Shown here one piece after another: positions 24,191-31,655 of a stretch of 64,000 nucleotides of DNA. The position numbers were made by a program, and so were the translations under genes. The notes under the pieces are model-generated. The model was not told the origin of the DNA, did no database searches, and was given only the letters and a program-made list of their open reading frames with translations. This DNA comes from Nocardioides panacisoli (GTDB taxonomy: Bacteria > Actinomycetota > Actinomycetes > Propionibacteriales > Nocardioidaceae): contig NZ_CP080409.1 of the NCBI RefSeq assembly GCF_019448235.1, forward strand, positions 124,001-188,000, given 5' to 3'. Each line of letters starts with the position of its first letter. Position 1 is the first letter of the stretch.

Positions 24191-24395
24191 CTCAGGAGCG
24201 AGAATCCCGACCAACGACACGCCGACCCCCTGTGTCGAGTGGAGCGACCCCGCCTCATATGCTCAGCGCGCGGGCTGCCCAGTGATTGGGGTGGTGCGCC
24301 CGGTACCGGCGCCGGATTGGTCGTCGTGAGTTTCGTTCGTTCCTCTCAGCGGGAATCGGACACAAGGCTTCGTCATGCCTTAGGAGCTCCGACCA

Positions 24396-24602
24396 ATGTC
24401 CACGATTGCTCGTGAACACGCCCGCGTTGCCTCACTTTCCCGATCCCGCAAGCCTGACGATCCCGAACTCATCGAGGCCAAGCGCAACCTTCGCGCGGCT
24501 CGACTGAAGGCTTACGTACGCCGGGTTGTCGACAGTGCTCCGCCGCTCACTGACGACCAGCGCGACGAGATCGCCAGCATCTTGCGTGGAGCTAGTCAGT
24601 GA
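24396..24602 (+). CDS. Small conserved actinobacterial element protein
   Basis: The 68-residue protein (ATG 24396) contains D-D-P-E-L-I-E-A-K-R-N-L-R-A-A-R-L and V-D-S-A-P-P-L-T-D-D-Q-R-D-E-I-A. This charged two-helix pattern appears in many small proteins on actinomycete prophages and integrative plasmids, usually near replication or excision genes (from memory). It is followed 90 bases later by the winged-helix gene on the same strand. Its function is unknown; it may bind DNA. Confidence 0.65.
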   Translation: MSTIAREHARVASLSRSRKPDDPELIEAKRNLRAARLKAYVRRVVDSAPPLTDDQRDEIASILRGASQ

Positions 24603-24692
24603 GGGCGAGCGAACGCCGCCCGGCGCGATCCTCCGAGCGGCGCTCAAAGTCGTGTGGCAACGACACCAGGAGTCTATCGGCAGGGGCGACCG

Positions 24693-25070
24693 ATGGGCGC
24701 TAACCTTGTGCGCGCAGTTTGGGACCAGCGAGCCAGCGACCCAGGCAAGCACCTCAGCGTTCACGCGCTCTTGATCCTCGTCAAGATGGCGCACACCGCG
24801 CTCGACACACCGCGAGACGGCAAGCCGGCGGCGCTCTACTGGGCAGGGTGGGACCCACTCATTGAGACGATGCGCGGCGCGGTACCCGACACCTGCGGCT
24901 CGGGCGGCAACTGCCGGTGCGCTCCTTGCAAGAAGTACCGGAGCGACACTGAGTTTGTACGTCGGAAAGTCGCCGAGTTGCAGCGTCATGGACTCATTGA
25001 GCGCGCGACCCGAGCACGCCCAGGACGACGCCAGGAGTACCGCATTCTCCTCACGCCGCCCCAACACTGA
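24693..25070 (+). CDS. Small winged-helix protein, candidate replication initiator or regulator
   Basis: The 125-residue protein starts at ATG 24693, with AGGGGCG just upstream; an in-frame GTG at 24654 is less likely. It opens A-N-L-V-R-A-V-W-D-Q and has a winged-helix layout: H-A-L-L-I-L-V-K-M-A, a helix with W-D-P-L-I-E-T-M-R-G, then F-V-R-R-K-V-A-E-L-Q-R-H-G-L-I-E-R and the wing R-R-Q-E-Y-R-I-L-L. A Cys cluster (C-G-S-G-G-N-C-R-C-A-P-C) sits in the middle and may bind metal. The position after the iterons suggests that it binds them (inference). Confidence 0.65.
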   Translation: MGANLVRAVWDQRASDPGKHLSVHALLILVKMAHTALDTPRDGKPAALYWAGWDPLIETMRGAVPDTCGSGGNCRCAPCKKYRSDTEFVRRKVAELQRHGLIERATRARPGRRQEYRILLTPPQH

Positions 25071-25079
25071 GTTGGGGCG
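25057..25079. terminator. Perfect 9-bp-arm hairpin at the stop of the winged-helix gene
   Basis: CGCCCCAAC and GTTGGGGCG flank a five-base loop that contains most of the TGA stop. The arms match the iteron dyad (CCCAAC/GTTGGG), so this may be a terminator, a further binding site for the same protein, or both. Confidence 0.6.
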
Positions 25080-25234
25080 TTTCCGACGCTGAGTTCGCTG
25101 CTGGGCACGATGAGGTGACTCTTGGGCGCGCTGCTGCGCGGGTCGAGCGCGTCGAGGACGCTCCTGGGCACGGCTGCTCGGCCAGCTGCTGCTGGGCTGC
25201 GGCTGCGCGGGTCGTTGCTCGTGGCCGCGCTCTC
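25080..25234. repeat. Short mosaic-repeat tract 3
   Basis: It contains GGCCAGCTGCTGCTGGGCT, GGACGCTCCTGGGCA and other words of the same family as tracts 1 and 2. I see no gene. Confidence 0.55.
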
Positions 25235-25864
25235 TCAACTGCGCTCAGCTGCGCGTCGCCGTTTGTACTCTTCGTGAATCCGTAGCAGGGGGAGGCTCGG
25301 CACGTTCGCGGCCCGCGCCATGTCAAGGATCGGGATTAGAGCTTCCTCCGCGAGAAGTGTCTGACGTCCAAGTCCGCACCTGCCCTCATGGGGAAGGTGT
25401 TCCGGTGTCCTTGGCCCTAGAAGCAGGTCCGAGTGCCGCCGCGCTCGGCGCTGTAGTAGTTGCCCGTCGTCTAGGAATCCGTCCAGGCGGTCGCACTCAA
25501 GGACGTATCCCACTCGGTACGTGTCGGGGTGAGGTACGTCGGGCAGCGCCCCGGCGTGACGCTCAATGCTCGGCAGCGTGTGGATTGGGTGAAACCCGCG
25601 TTGGCGCGGGTCGTCCCGACTGATAAACAGCTTGCGGCCGGGATCGGTGAGTTCGTATCGGCCACGACCAGGGGATGACCACCATCTGAGCTCCCCGGTG
25701 GCCGTGGTGCCGTAGCGAAACGTAATGACGGTGTATGGGGCACGCTGTTTCGCTGCGTGGTCGCAGTACGTCTTGTGGTCGTCGCAATAGATCTTGTGGT
25801 CGCAGTAGACGGTGAGGGAAAACGTGACTGCCGGATCGGGTTGCGGGGACCTATGGGCCGTCAC
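25235..25864 (-). CDS. Hypothetical protein with Y-C-D-H repeats, coupled to integrase B
   Basis: The GTG at 25864 overlaps the integrase B stop (GTGA). The 209-residue protein has three near-repeats at the N-terminus (V-Y-C-D-H-K-I, Y-C-D-D-H-K-T, Y-C-D-H-A-A-K), a likely metal-binding patch made by a small tandem DNA repeat. The middle is beta-rich (R-W-W-S-S-P-G-R-G-R-Y-E-L-T-D-P-G-R-K-L-F). Near the end is A-L-I-P-I-L-D-M-A-R-A. Co-expression with the integrase would suit a directionality factor or att-binding protein, but there is no homology basis for that. Part of the middle may be low-quality coding. Confidence 0.5.
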   Translation of the reverse strand: MTAHRSPQPDPAVTFSLTVYCDHKIYCDDHKTYCDHAAKQRAPYTVITFRYGTTATGELRWWSSPGRGRYELTDPGRKLFISRDDPRQRGFHPIHTLPSIERHAGALPDVPHPDTYRVGYVLECDRLDGFLDDGQLLQRRARRHSDLLLGPRTPEHLPHEGRCGLGRQTLLAEEALIPILDMARAANVPSLPLLRIHEEYKRRRAAERS

Positions 25865-27318
25865 GACTCGTCTCCGAACGTGATCGGCACAGACTCGGGG
25901 TTGAACTCCGCGCCATTGCCGGGGCCTATCCGATCGATAGCAATCTTCATCTTGAGGCGGTCAGAAAGCGCGCGGAGCACGCGGCGTTTTCTCTCAACGT
26001 CGGCGCGCTTCCATGCCTGCCGGGCCGTGTCGCCGGTGAACTCTGACAGATCGTCGTCCGGCTCTGACCTGTGTAGGCGTGCCCTCTCGGCCTCCAGCTC
26101 GGGGCGGACTCTAGCGGTGATCCGCGTCAACTGCTCGCCGTCGATGAGGTCGTTGCTGAACTGATCGGCGGCTAGGTCGAGCTTGGCCCTCAGCTCCTTG
26201 ATTCGGGTGCGCGCCTCCTCAGCTGCGGCCGGGTCGCCACCCAACATCTTGACGCCGTTCCGCTCTAGGAGGTCGATTACGACACTCTCGACAACCTCGT
26301 CAACGTCGGACATGCGACGCTGCACCTTCATGCAACCGGCGTGAGGGCACTTGTATGAGTGCGGGTAAACACGGAGTTTCGTGGGCGCTTCGGTCGCGTT
26401 CTTCCGCTTGTATCCCTTCACCTTGTATGTGAACTCGTTGGTTCCTACAACGGGCCGGTCGCACTCGCCACACAGCGCGATGCCCGTCAGGAGATAGCGG
26501 ATCGCTGTCCCGCGGTTGTTCGCCCGGCGTGCCGGATCGGTCAGGGTCGCTATGACCCTCTCGTGCGTCTCTCGGTCGATGATCTGCGCCCATTGGCCCG
26601 GTCCGACCTCCCGGCCGCGATGGGATCGCACGCCACAGTTGCGCCATCTCAGGAGCATCCGTCGCAACGTCTGTGTCTGCCACGGCCCACCGGTCGCGGT
26701 GGTTATTCCTCGGTCGTTCAGGTCGTTGCGGATCTTCCATAGCCCCTCGCCCGCGAGGAGGCGCCTCACGCACTCGCGGATGACTGCGGCTTCGGCTTGG
26801 TTCACCCGTAGGTTCTTCTGCCCGTCGGTGTCCACGAAATCCCAGCCGAATGGCCTGGGACCGACATGCCGTCCGGCTGAGGCCAGCTCGGCATGCTTGG
26901 CTCTGAGTCTGCGTGAGGATTGCTCGACCTCGTATCGGGCCACCGTGCCCTTCATTCTTGCGAGCATCCTGCCTTGCTCGGTCGCGAGGTCAATGTCACC
27001 GCCGACGCTCGCCAGCCTCAGGCCTTGCCGCTCGGCCCAGTCGATGACGTCCTCTAGCTCTCGCGGCGTGCGTGTGAGCCGGTCAACATCCCAGACTATG
27101 ACGGCTTCGATCTGCCCGCGCTCGATGTCACGAACCATTCGTGCGTACGCCGGTCGCTCCCTTCCGCTGGTTGCGCTTACGTCGTTGTCCTCGTACACGT
27201 GCTGGACATGCCAACCTAGGCGGGCTGCCAACGCCTCGCAGTCGGTGCGTTGCCGAGCGACACCGAGCCCAGTGCCGTCCGTGTCGCTGCTGATCCGCAC
27301 ATAGATCCCGGCTCTCAT
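25861..27318 (-). CDS. Large serine integrase of element B
   Basis: The 485-residue protein begins M-R-A-G-I-Y-V-R-I-S-S-D with catalytic Ser10. The resolvase domain has W-D-V-D-R-L-T-R and Y-E-V-E-Q-S-S-R-R. The recombinase domain follows (G-P-R-P-F-G-W, L-N-D-R-G-I-T-T), then a zinc ribbon (C-G-E-C-D-R ... C-P-H-A-G-C) and a helical C-terminus. I chose ATG 27318 because upstream codons cross the att arm. It is clearly a different protein from integrase A. Its start lies 30 bases from the tadA junction at 27348, as expected for the enzyme that inserted element B. Confidence 0.93.
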   Translation of the reverse strand: MRAGIYVRISSDTDGTGLGVARQRTDCEALAARLGWHVQHVYEDNDVSATSGRERPAYARMVRDIERGQIEAVIVWDVDRLTRTPRELEDVIDWAERQGLRLASVGGDIDLATEQGRMLARMKGTVARYEVEQSSRRLRAKHAELASAGRHVGPRPFGWDFVDTDGQKNLRVNQAEAAVIRECVRRLLAGEGLWKIRNDLNDRGITTATGGPWQTQTLRRMLLRWRNCGVRSHRGREVGPGQWAQIIDRETHERVIATLTDPARRANNRGTAIRYLLTGIALCGECDRPVVGTNEFTYKVKGYKRKNATEAPTKLRVYPHSYKCPHAGCMKVQRRMSDVDEVVESVVIDLLERNGVKMLGGDPAAAEEARTRIKELRAKLDLAADQFSNDLIDGEQLTRITARVRPELEAERARLHRSEPDDDLSEFTGDTARQAWKRADVERKRRVLRALSDRLKMKIAIDRIGPGNGAEFNPESVPITFGDES

Positions 27319-27322
27319 GTGC

Positions 27323-27349
27323 AAGAGACTACTAGTGAACACTTGACCC
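27323..27349. other. attR of element B (element B / tadA junction)
   Basis: The arm 27323-27335 is the inverted partner of 17675-17687 at equal distance (13-25 bases) from the CC core at 27348-27349. Rightward the tadA frame resumes as C-C-C-G-A-C-C-G-G (Pro-Asp-Arg). An in-frame TGA at 27336-27338 closes the tadA frame upstream, so no fusion protein can be made from element B. Confidence 0.83.
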
Positions 27350-28307
27350 CGACCGGGTGTTCGTCGCCCGCGACGGTCGCCACGAGCTGACGAACCTCGT
27401 CCTCACCGAGTCGCAGGTGACCGAGCTGGTCGAACGGATGCTGAAGACGACCGGTCGGCGCATCGACCTGTCGCGCCCGTTCGTCGATGCGATGCTGCCC
27501 GGCGGCCACCGCCTCCACGTGGTGCTGCAGGGCATCACCCACGGCTTCACGGCCGTCAACATCCGCAAGTACGTCGTCCGCGCCCACCAGCTCTCCGAAC
27601 TGGTCGAGCTGGGCAGCATGCCGCTGGAGGCGGCGCGCTTCCTGGAGGCGTCGATGCGGGCGGGCCTCAACGTCCTCATCGCCGGCGGGACCCAGGCGGG
27701 CAAGACGACCCTGCTCAATTGCATGGCCGCCGCGATCCCCGGGGGCGAGCGGGTGGTGAGTGCGGAGGAGGTCTTCGAGATCCAGTTCGCGCACCCGGAC
27801 TGGGTGGCGATGCAGACCCGCCAGGAGGGACTGGAGGGCACCGGCGAGGTCCGGCTGCGCGACCTGATCAAGGAAGCGCTCCGCATGCGCCCCAGTCGAC
27901 TCATCGTGGGTGAGGTGCGTGCCGAGGAGGCCCTCGACCTGCTCCTGGCGTTGAACAGCGGTCTGCCGGGGCTCTGCACCATCCACGCCAACAGCGCCCG
28001 GGAGGCCCTCACCAAGGCCTGCACGCTGCCGCTCCTGGCCGGTGAGAACATCTCGGCCCGTTTCGTCGTCCCCACGGTCGCCTCCGCGGTGGATCTCGTG
28101 GTCCACCTGGAGGTCAGCACCAAGGGCCAGCGCCGGGTGACCGAGATCGTGGCCGTGCCGGGGCGCAGCGAGTCCGACATCATCGAGACCACGCCGATCT
28201 TCGAGCTGGTCGACGGTCGCCTCCGTCGCGGCCTGGGCATGCCGCCGCGGCTGGAGAACTTCGAACGCGCGGGCATCGACGTCCACCGCCTGTTGCAGGG
28301 GGCGTGA
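27348..28307 (+). pseudogene. tadA: tadA/cpaF pilus ATPase, 3' fragment with catalytic core
   Basis: It encodes P-D-R-V-F-V-A-R-D-G-R-H-E-L-T onward, 319 residues, including the Walker A loop G-G-T-Q-A-G-K-T-T, the Asp-box/Walker B region (L-I-V-G-E-V-R-A-E-E-A) and the His box (C-T-I-H-A-N-S). TadA is the cytoplasmic hexameric ATPase that powers Tad pilus assembly. The fragment lacks the N-terminal domain. An in-frame GTG at 27357 could start a 316-residue truncated protein, but no good ribosome site is seen. Its stop is 3 bases from the tadB ATG. The codons are intact, with no frameshift, so disruption is recent or reversible. Confidence 0.92.
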
Positions 28308-28310
28308 GCG

Positions 28311-29177
28311 ATGGGCGCACTGGTCGGGCTCGGCTTCGGGTTGGGGGCGCTGCTGATCTTCTCGGCGTTCGCCTGGCCGTCGGTCCAGCGCACCTCGGCG
28401 GGGCGGCCGGGCCGGTGGGCCCGTCTCCTCGAGGAGGCCGGCATGAGCACCGTCTCCCCGCGATCCTTGGCGCTGCTGAGTCTCGTTGCCGGTCTCGGCG
28501 CCGCCCTCGTGGCGCTGGTCGTCTCACGCACCGCTCCGATCGCGATGGTCGTGGGAGCACTCGCGGCGTACCTCCCCGTGGCGGTCGTCTCCGGTCGTGT
28601 ACGACGTCGTCGCCGGGAGTTCGCGGAGGTGTGGCCCGAAGCGGTCGACGACCTGGCCAGCGCGGTCCGGGCGGGCATGTCGCTGCCTGATGCCGTCGCG
28701 GCGCTCGCAGACCGTGGCCCGGAGTCCCTGCAACCCGCCTTCGCCGCCTTCGCGCTGGACTACCAGCTCTCCGGCCGCTTCGGTGAGAGCCTCGATCGGC
28801 TCAAGGTCCGGCTGGCCGACCCCGTCGGGGACCGGGTGATCGAGGGACTCCGCGTCGCGCGCGACGTGGGTGGCGGCGAGCTGGGCCGACTCCTGCGCAA
28901 CCTGTCGGGCTACCTGCGGGAGGACCTCCGCACCCGGTCCGAGCTCGAGGCCCGGCAGTCGTGGGCGGTCAACGGTGCACGCCTGGCTGTGGCCGCGCCG
29001 TGGCTGACGTTGTTGCTGATGAGTTTCCAGACCGACGTCGTCACCCGCTACCGGTCGGCGACCGGCGCCCTGATTCTCGCCGGAGGCGCGATCGCGTGTG
29101 TTGTCGCCTACCGCGTGATGATGCGGATCGGTCGCCTCCCGGCCGAGCGTCGGGTGCTGCACGGCGGGCCGGCATGA
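28311..29177 (+). CDS. tadB: Tad pilus inner-membrane platform protein TadB
   Basis: The 288-residue protein has N-terminal helices (L-V-G-L-G-F-G-L-G-A-L-L-I-F and a pair around residues 45-90), a cytoplasmic T2SSF domain (W-P-E-A-V-D-D-L-A-S-A-V-R-A-G-M-S-L-P-D-A-V) and C-terminal helices (W-L-T-L-L-L-M-S-F-Q). TadB and TadC form the membrane platform on which TadA acts. The ATG is 3 bases after the tadA stop, and its own stop overlaps tadC (ATGA). Expression may be reduced by the interruption of tadA upstream. Confidence 0.9.
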   Translation: MGALVGLGFGLGALLIFSAFAWPSVQRTSAGRPGRWARLLEEAGMSTVSPRSLALLSLVAGLGAALVALVVSRTAPIAMVVGALAAYLPVAVVSGRVRRRRREFAEVWPEAVDDLASAVRAGMSLPDAVAALADRGPESLQPAFAAFALDYQLSGRFGESLDRLKVRLADPVGDRVIEGLRVARDVGGGELGRLLRNLSGYLREDLRTRSELEARQSWAVNGARLAVAAPWLTLLLMSFQTDVVTRYRSATGALILAGGAIACVVAYRVMMRIGRLPAERRVLHGGPA

Positions 29178-30103
29178 GTCTCGCGATCTGGGGCGGCGTG
29201 CTCGGGGGACTGCTGGGGAGCGGTCTCCTCCTGGTGGTGGCGCGGGTCCTCGTGCTGCGCCGCGCTCCGCTGGAGGCCCGGGTCCTGCCCTACGTTCGGG
29301 ACCTGGCGCCGGTGGCGCCGGCGCCCGTGGCGGCCCCGTCGGCCGGCGTGGTCGGTGCGGTTTTCGGCCCGCTGCTGCGCCGGGCCGCTGACGGGGTCGA
29401 GCGGGTCCTCGGCGGTGCCCCGTCGGTACGCCGCCGCCTCGCCCGCGCGGGCATCGACCGCACCGTCCACGACTTCCGTGTCGAGCAGGTGCAGTGGGGG
29501 CTGGTTGGCTTCTCCGTCACCGCGGCGTACGGCGTGCTGCGCACCTGGACCGCGGCGACCAATCCGGTGCCCATGGTCGTGCTGGCCCTGGTGGGGTTCG
29601 TGCTCGGCGTGTTGTGGCGCGACAACCGACTCACCGCTCAGGTCAAGCAGCGCGAGCGGGCCGTGCTCGCCGAGTTCCCGATCCTCGCCGAGCTGCTCGC
29701 ACTCGCGGTGGCGGCCGGCGAGGGTCCGGTCGCGGCCCTCGACCGAGTCGTCCGCCGCAGCGGTGGCGCACTGTCGGCGGACCTGTCCCGCGTGCTCGCC
29801 GCCGTCCGGACCGGGCAACCGGTGGCCGACGCCTTCGACGAGTTGGCCGCGACGACCGGGGTGCCGGTGGTGGCGCGCTTCGCCCACGGGCTCGCCGTCG
29901 CCCTCGAGCGCGGCACGCCCCTCGCCGACGTCCTGCACGCCCAGGCAGCCGACGTGCGGGAGTCGGGTCGCCGCGAGCTCATCGAGCAGGGGTCGCGCCG
30001 GGAGATCTTCATGATGGTCCCCGTCGTGTTCCTCGTGCTCCCGGTGACCGTGATCTTCGCCTTCTGGCCCGGGCTGGTGGGCCTCTCCCTGACCACACCA
30101 TGA
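29174..30103 (+). CDS. tadC: Tad pilus inner-membrane platform protein TadC
   Basis: ATG 29174 overlaps the tadB stop; the longer open frame upstream is the shadow of tadB. The 309 residues have a first transmembrane helix at once (G-G-V-L-G-G-L-L-G-S-G-L-L-L-V), a pair in the middle (M-V-V-L-A-L-V-G-F-V-L-G-V-L-W), a T2SSF domain (F-P-I-L-A-E-L-L-A-L-A-V-A-A-G-E-G-P-V-A-A-L) and a final helix (V-V-F-L-V-L-P-V-T-V-I-F-A-F-W-P). It is the partner of TadB. Confidence 0.9.
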   Translation: MSLAIWGGVLGGLLGSGLLLVVARVLVLRRAPLEARVLPYVRDLAPVAPAPVAAPSAGVVGAVFGPLLRRAADGVERVLGGAPSVRRRLARAGIDRTVHDFRVEQVQWGLVGFSVTAAYGVLRTWTAATNPVPMVVLALVGFVLGVLWRDNRLTAQVKQRERAVLAEFPILAELLALAVAAGEGPVAALDRVVRRSGGALSADLSRVLAAVRTGQPVADAFDELAATTGVPVVARFAHGLAVALERGTPLADVLHAQAADVRESGRRELIEQGSRREIFMMVPVVFLVLPVTVIFAFWPGLVGLSLTTP

Positions 30104-30115
30104 GGAAGGAACCCG

Positions 30116-30310
30116 ATGAACCCGATACTGCTCACCCTGCTGGGGTGGTGGACCGCCCTCTCGGCGCGGTTCGACCGCGATGACCGCGGAGACGTCCCCG
30201 GCTGGGTGCTGGTGACCGTGATGACCGTGGCGCTCGTCGCCGGGATCTGGACCATCGCCGAGACGGAGCTGCGCCAGATGCTCCGCTCCGCGCTCAACTC
30301 CGTGCAGTGA
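30116..30310 (+). CDS. flp: Flp-type pilin-like small protein
   Basis: The 64-residue protein has D-D-R-G-D-V-P-G-W-V-L-V-T-V-M-T-V-A-L-V-A-G-I-W, a charged start followed by one hydrophobic helix, as in Flp pilins, which are cut before the hydrophobic segment and polymerised. Position between tadC and tadE fits. The GAGGAAGG ribosome site lies just before ATG 30116. The canonical G-x(4)E-Y motif is not seen, so processing is uncertain. No prepilin peptidase lies in the window. Confidence 0.75.
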   Translation: MNPILLTLLGWWTALSARFDRDDRGDVPGWVLVTVMTVALVAGIWTIAETELRQMLRSALNSVQ

Positions 30311-30705
30311 CGTCCCGGCACGGCCCGCGGCGCGGGCGCGAGAGGGGCGCCGCCGTCGTCGACTTCGTGCTCGTCGTGGTGCTGCTGCTCCCGATCGTGC
30401 TCGGCATCATCCAGGTCGGGCTGGTGCTCCACGTCCGCAGCACCCTGGCGGCCGCGGCCTCGGAGGGAGCGAGGTACGGCGCCACGGCCGACCGCACGGC
30501 GATCGACGGCGCGGCGTACACCCGTCGACAGATCCGCGACGCGATCGGTGGCGAGTTCGCCTCGCGGGTCTCTGGCCGGTTGGCGCTGGTGGACGGCCGA
30601 CCGGGGGTCGAGGTGCGCGTGCGTGCCACCGTCCCGGCGTTGGGCCTGGGTGGGCCCGGGGTGTCGTTCTCCGTCGCGGGCCACGCGGTGGCGGAGCAGC
30701 CGTGA
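30307..30705 (+). CDS. TadE-like pseudopilin
   Basis: The 132-residue protein starts with a basic segment then G-A-A-V-V-D-F-V-L-V-V-V-L-L-L-P-I-V-L-G, the TadE signature hydrophobic helix. An extracellular domain follows (A-S-E-G-A-R-Y-G-A). GTG at 30307 overlaps the Flp stop. TadE proteins are minor pilins needed for Flp pilus assembly. Confidence 0.82.
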   Translation: MTSRHGPRRGRERGAAVVDFVLVVVLLLPIVLGIIQVGLVLHVRSTLAAAASEGARYGATADRTAIDGAAYTRRQIRDAIGGEFASRVSGRLALVDGRPGVEVRVRATVPALGLGGPGVSFSVAGHAVAEQP

Positions 30706-31142
30706 GGCGCCGCGACGACCGGGGCACTGCCGTGGTGGAGATGACGTGGCTGACGGTGCTGCTCCTCGTCCCGCTGCTGTGGGTCGTGGTGTCCGTCTTC
30801 GATGTGCAGAGCGGTGCGTTCGGCACCAGCGCCGCGGCCCGCGCTGCGGGCCGTGCCTACGCCCTTGCGCCGTCGGACGCGGTGGGGGAGCAGCGAGCGG
30901 AGGCGGCCGCCCGCCAGGCGCTGGCCGACCAAGGACACCAGGACGTGCCGCTGTCGGTGCAGGTGAGCTGTACGCCGTTCCCGCGCCGGTGCCACAGCGG
31001 CACGTCGGTCATCACGGTCCGGGTCGCGACCAGCGTGCACCTGCCACTGCTGCCGGACCTCTTCGGCATGGGGCAGCCGCGGTTCGCCCTGGACGCGACG
31101 CACACCGTCCCGATCGGCCAGTACCGGGAGGTCGCGCCGTGA
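30702..31142 (+). CDS. TadE/TadF-like pseudopilin
   Basis: The 146-residue protein begins R-R-R-D-D-R-G-T-A-V-V-E-M-T-W-L-T-V-L-L-L-V-P-L-L-W, again the TadE-type start with the conserved Glu of pseudopilin processing. A mostly beta extracellular part follows with two Cys (V-S-C-T-P-F-P-R-R-C) likely to form a disulphide. Its start overlaps the preceding stop (GTGA) and its stop overlaps the next gene. Confidence 0.8.
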   Translation: MRRRDDRGTAVVEMTWLTVLLLVPLLWVVVSVFDVQSGAFGTSAAARAAGRAYALAPSDAVGEQRAEAAARQALADQGHQDVPLSVQVSCTPFPRRCHSGTSVITVRVATSVHLPLLPDLFGMGQPRFALDATHTVPIGQYREVAP

Positions 31143-31594
31143 GGCGGCCGATGAGTCGGTCGTCCTCCGACCGCGGCCAGGCCAGCGTGATCATCGTCGG
31201 GTTCGCGTTCGTGATCCTCATGCTGGTGGTGGTCGTGGTCGACGCGAGTGCTGCCTATCTCAAGCGGCAGAGCCTGGACTCCCTCGCCGACGGTGCGGCG
31301 CTGCGCGGCGCCGACCTGGCTGCGCAGGGGGAGGAGGTCTACTCCGGCGGCCTGGACGAGGGCGACCTCGCCCTCAGTCGCGCCGAGGCGCACGCGGCCG
31401 TCCGGACCTACCTGCGTGAGGTCGGCGCACGCCGCGACCACCCCGGCCTGACCTACACCGTCTCGGTCAGCGCGGACCGCATCGTCGTCCGTGTCACCGC
31501 CCCCGCGGACCTGCCGTTGCAGCTGCCCGGGGGCGCGATCGACACCACGGTCACCTCCACCGGATCGGCCGTCGTACGCCCCGAGGTCGACTGA
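31139..31594 (+). CDS. TadG/Rv3654c-like pilus-locus membrane protein
   Basis: The 151-residue protein (GTG 31139, overlapping the previous stop; a nearby in-frame ATG at 31151 is possible) starts with [25 protein letters not shown] and then [18 protein letters not shown], the motif of TadG-like and Rv3654c-like proteins that end actinobacterial tad operons. A beta domain follows. It is the last pilus gene before prfB. Confidence 0.8.
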   Translation: MRRPMSRSSSDRGQASVIIVGFAFVILMLVVVVVDASAAYLKRQSLDSLADGAALRGADLAAQGEEVYSGGLDEGDLALSRAEAHAAVRTYLREVGARRDHPGLTYTVSVSADRIVVRVTAPADLPLQLPGGAIDTTVTSTGSAVVRPEVD

Positions 31595-31655
31595 GCACGG
31601 CGCAGGGCCTGCCGGGGTTCGGCGCACGCCGACCGAGGTCGTAACCTTGGCACTT

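Larger units (their letters stand above)
17663..27347. mobile_element. Integrative element B (about 9.7 kb), serine-integrase type, inserted in tadA
   Basis: The borders come from the tadA sliver on the left and the tadA 3' fragment on the right, with CC shared (17661-17662 and 27348-27349). Integrase B lies at the right end, reading leftward. Cargo: a tyrosine recombinase operon, small DNA-binding proteins, two single-helix or membrane proteins, a two-gene module in mosaic repeats, an iteron-like array and a small winged-helix protein. The repeats plus winged-helix gene hint at autonomous replication after excision (inference). No conjugation genes are seen. Confidence 0.85.

Noticed and set aside
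6423..27341. A single-element model joining tadA at a shared ACA (6423-6425 and 27339-27341), which also preserves frame
   Set aside because: It would give E-K-S-C-T-L instead of the conserved E-(I/V)-W-I-N, and it ignores the exact tadA codons found at 17643-17662. The two-element model restores the motif and gives symmetric attP sites.
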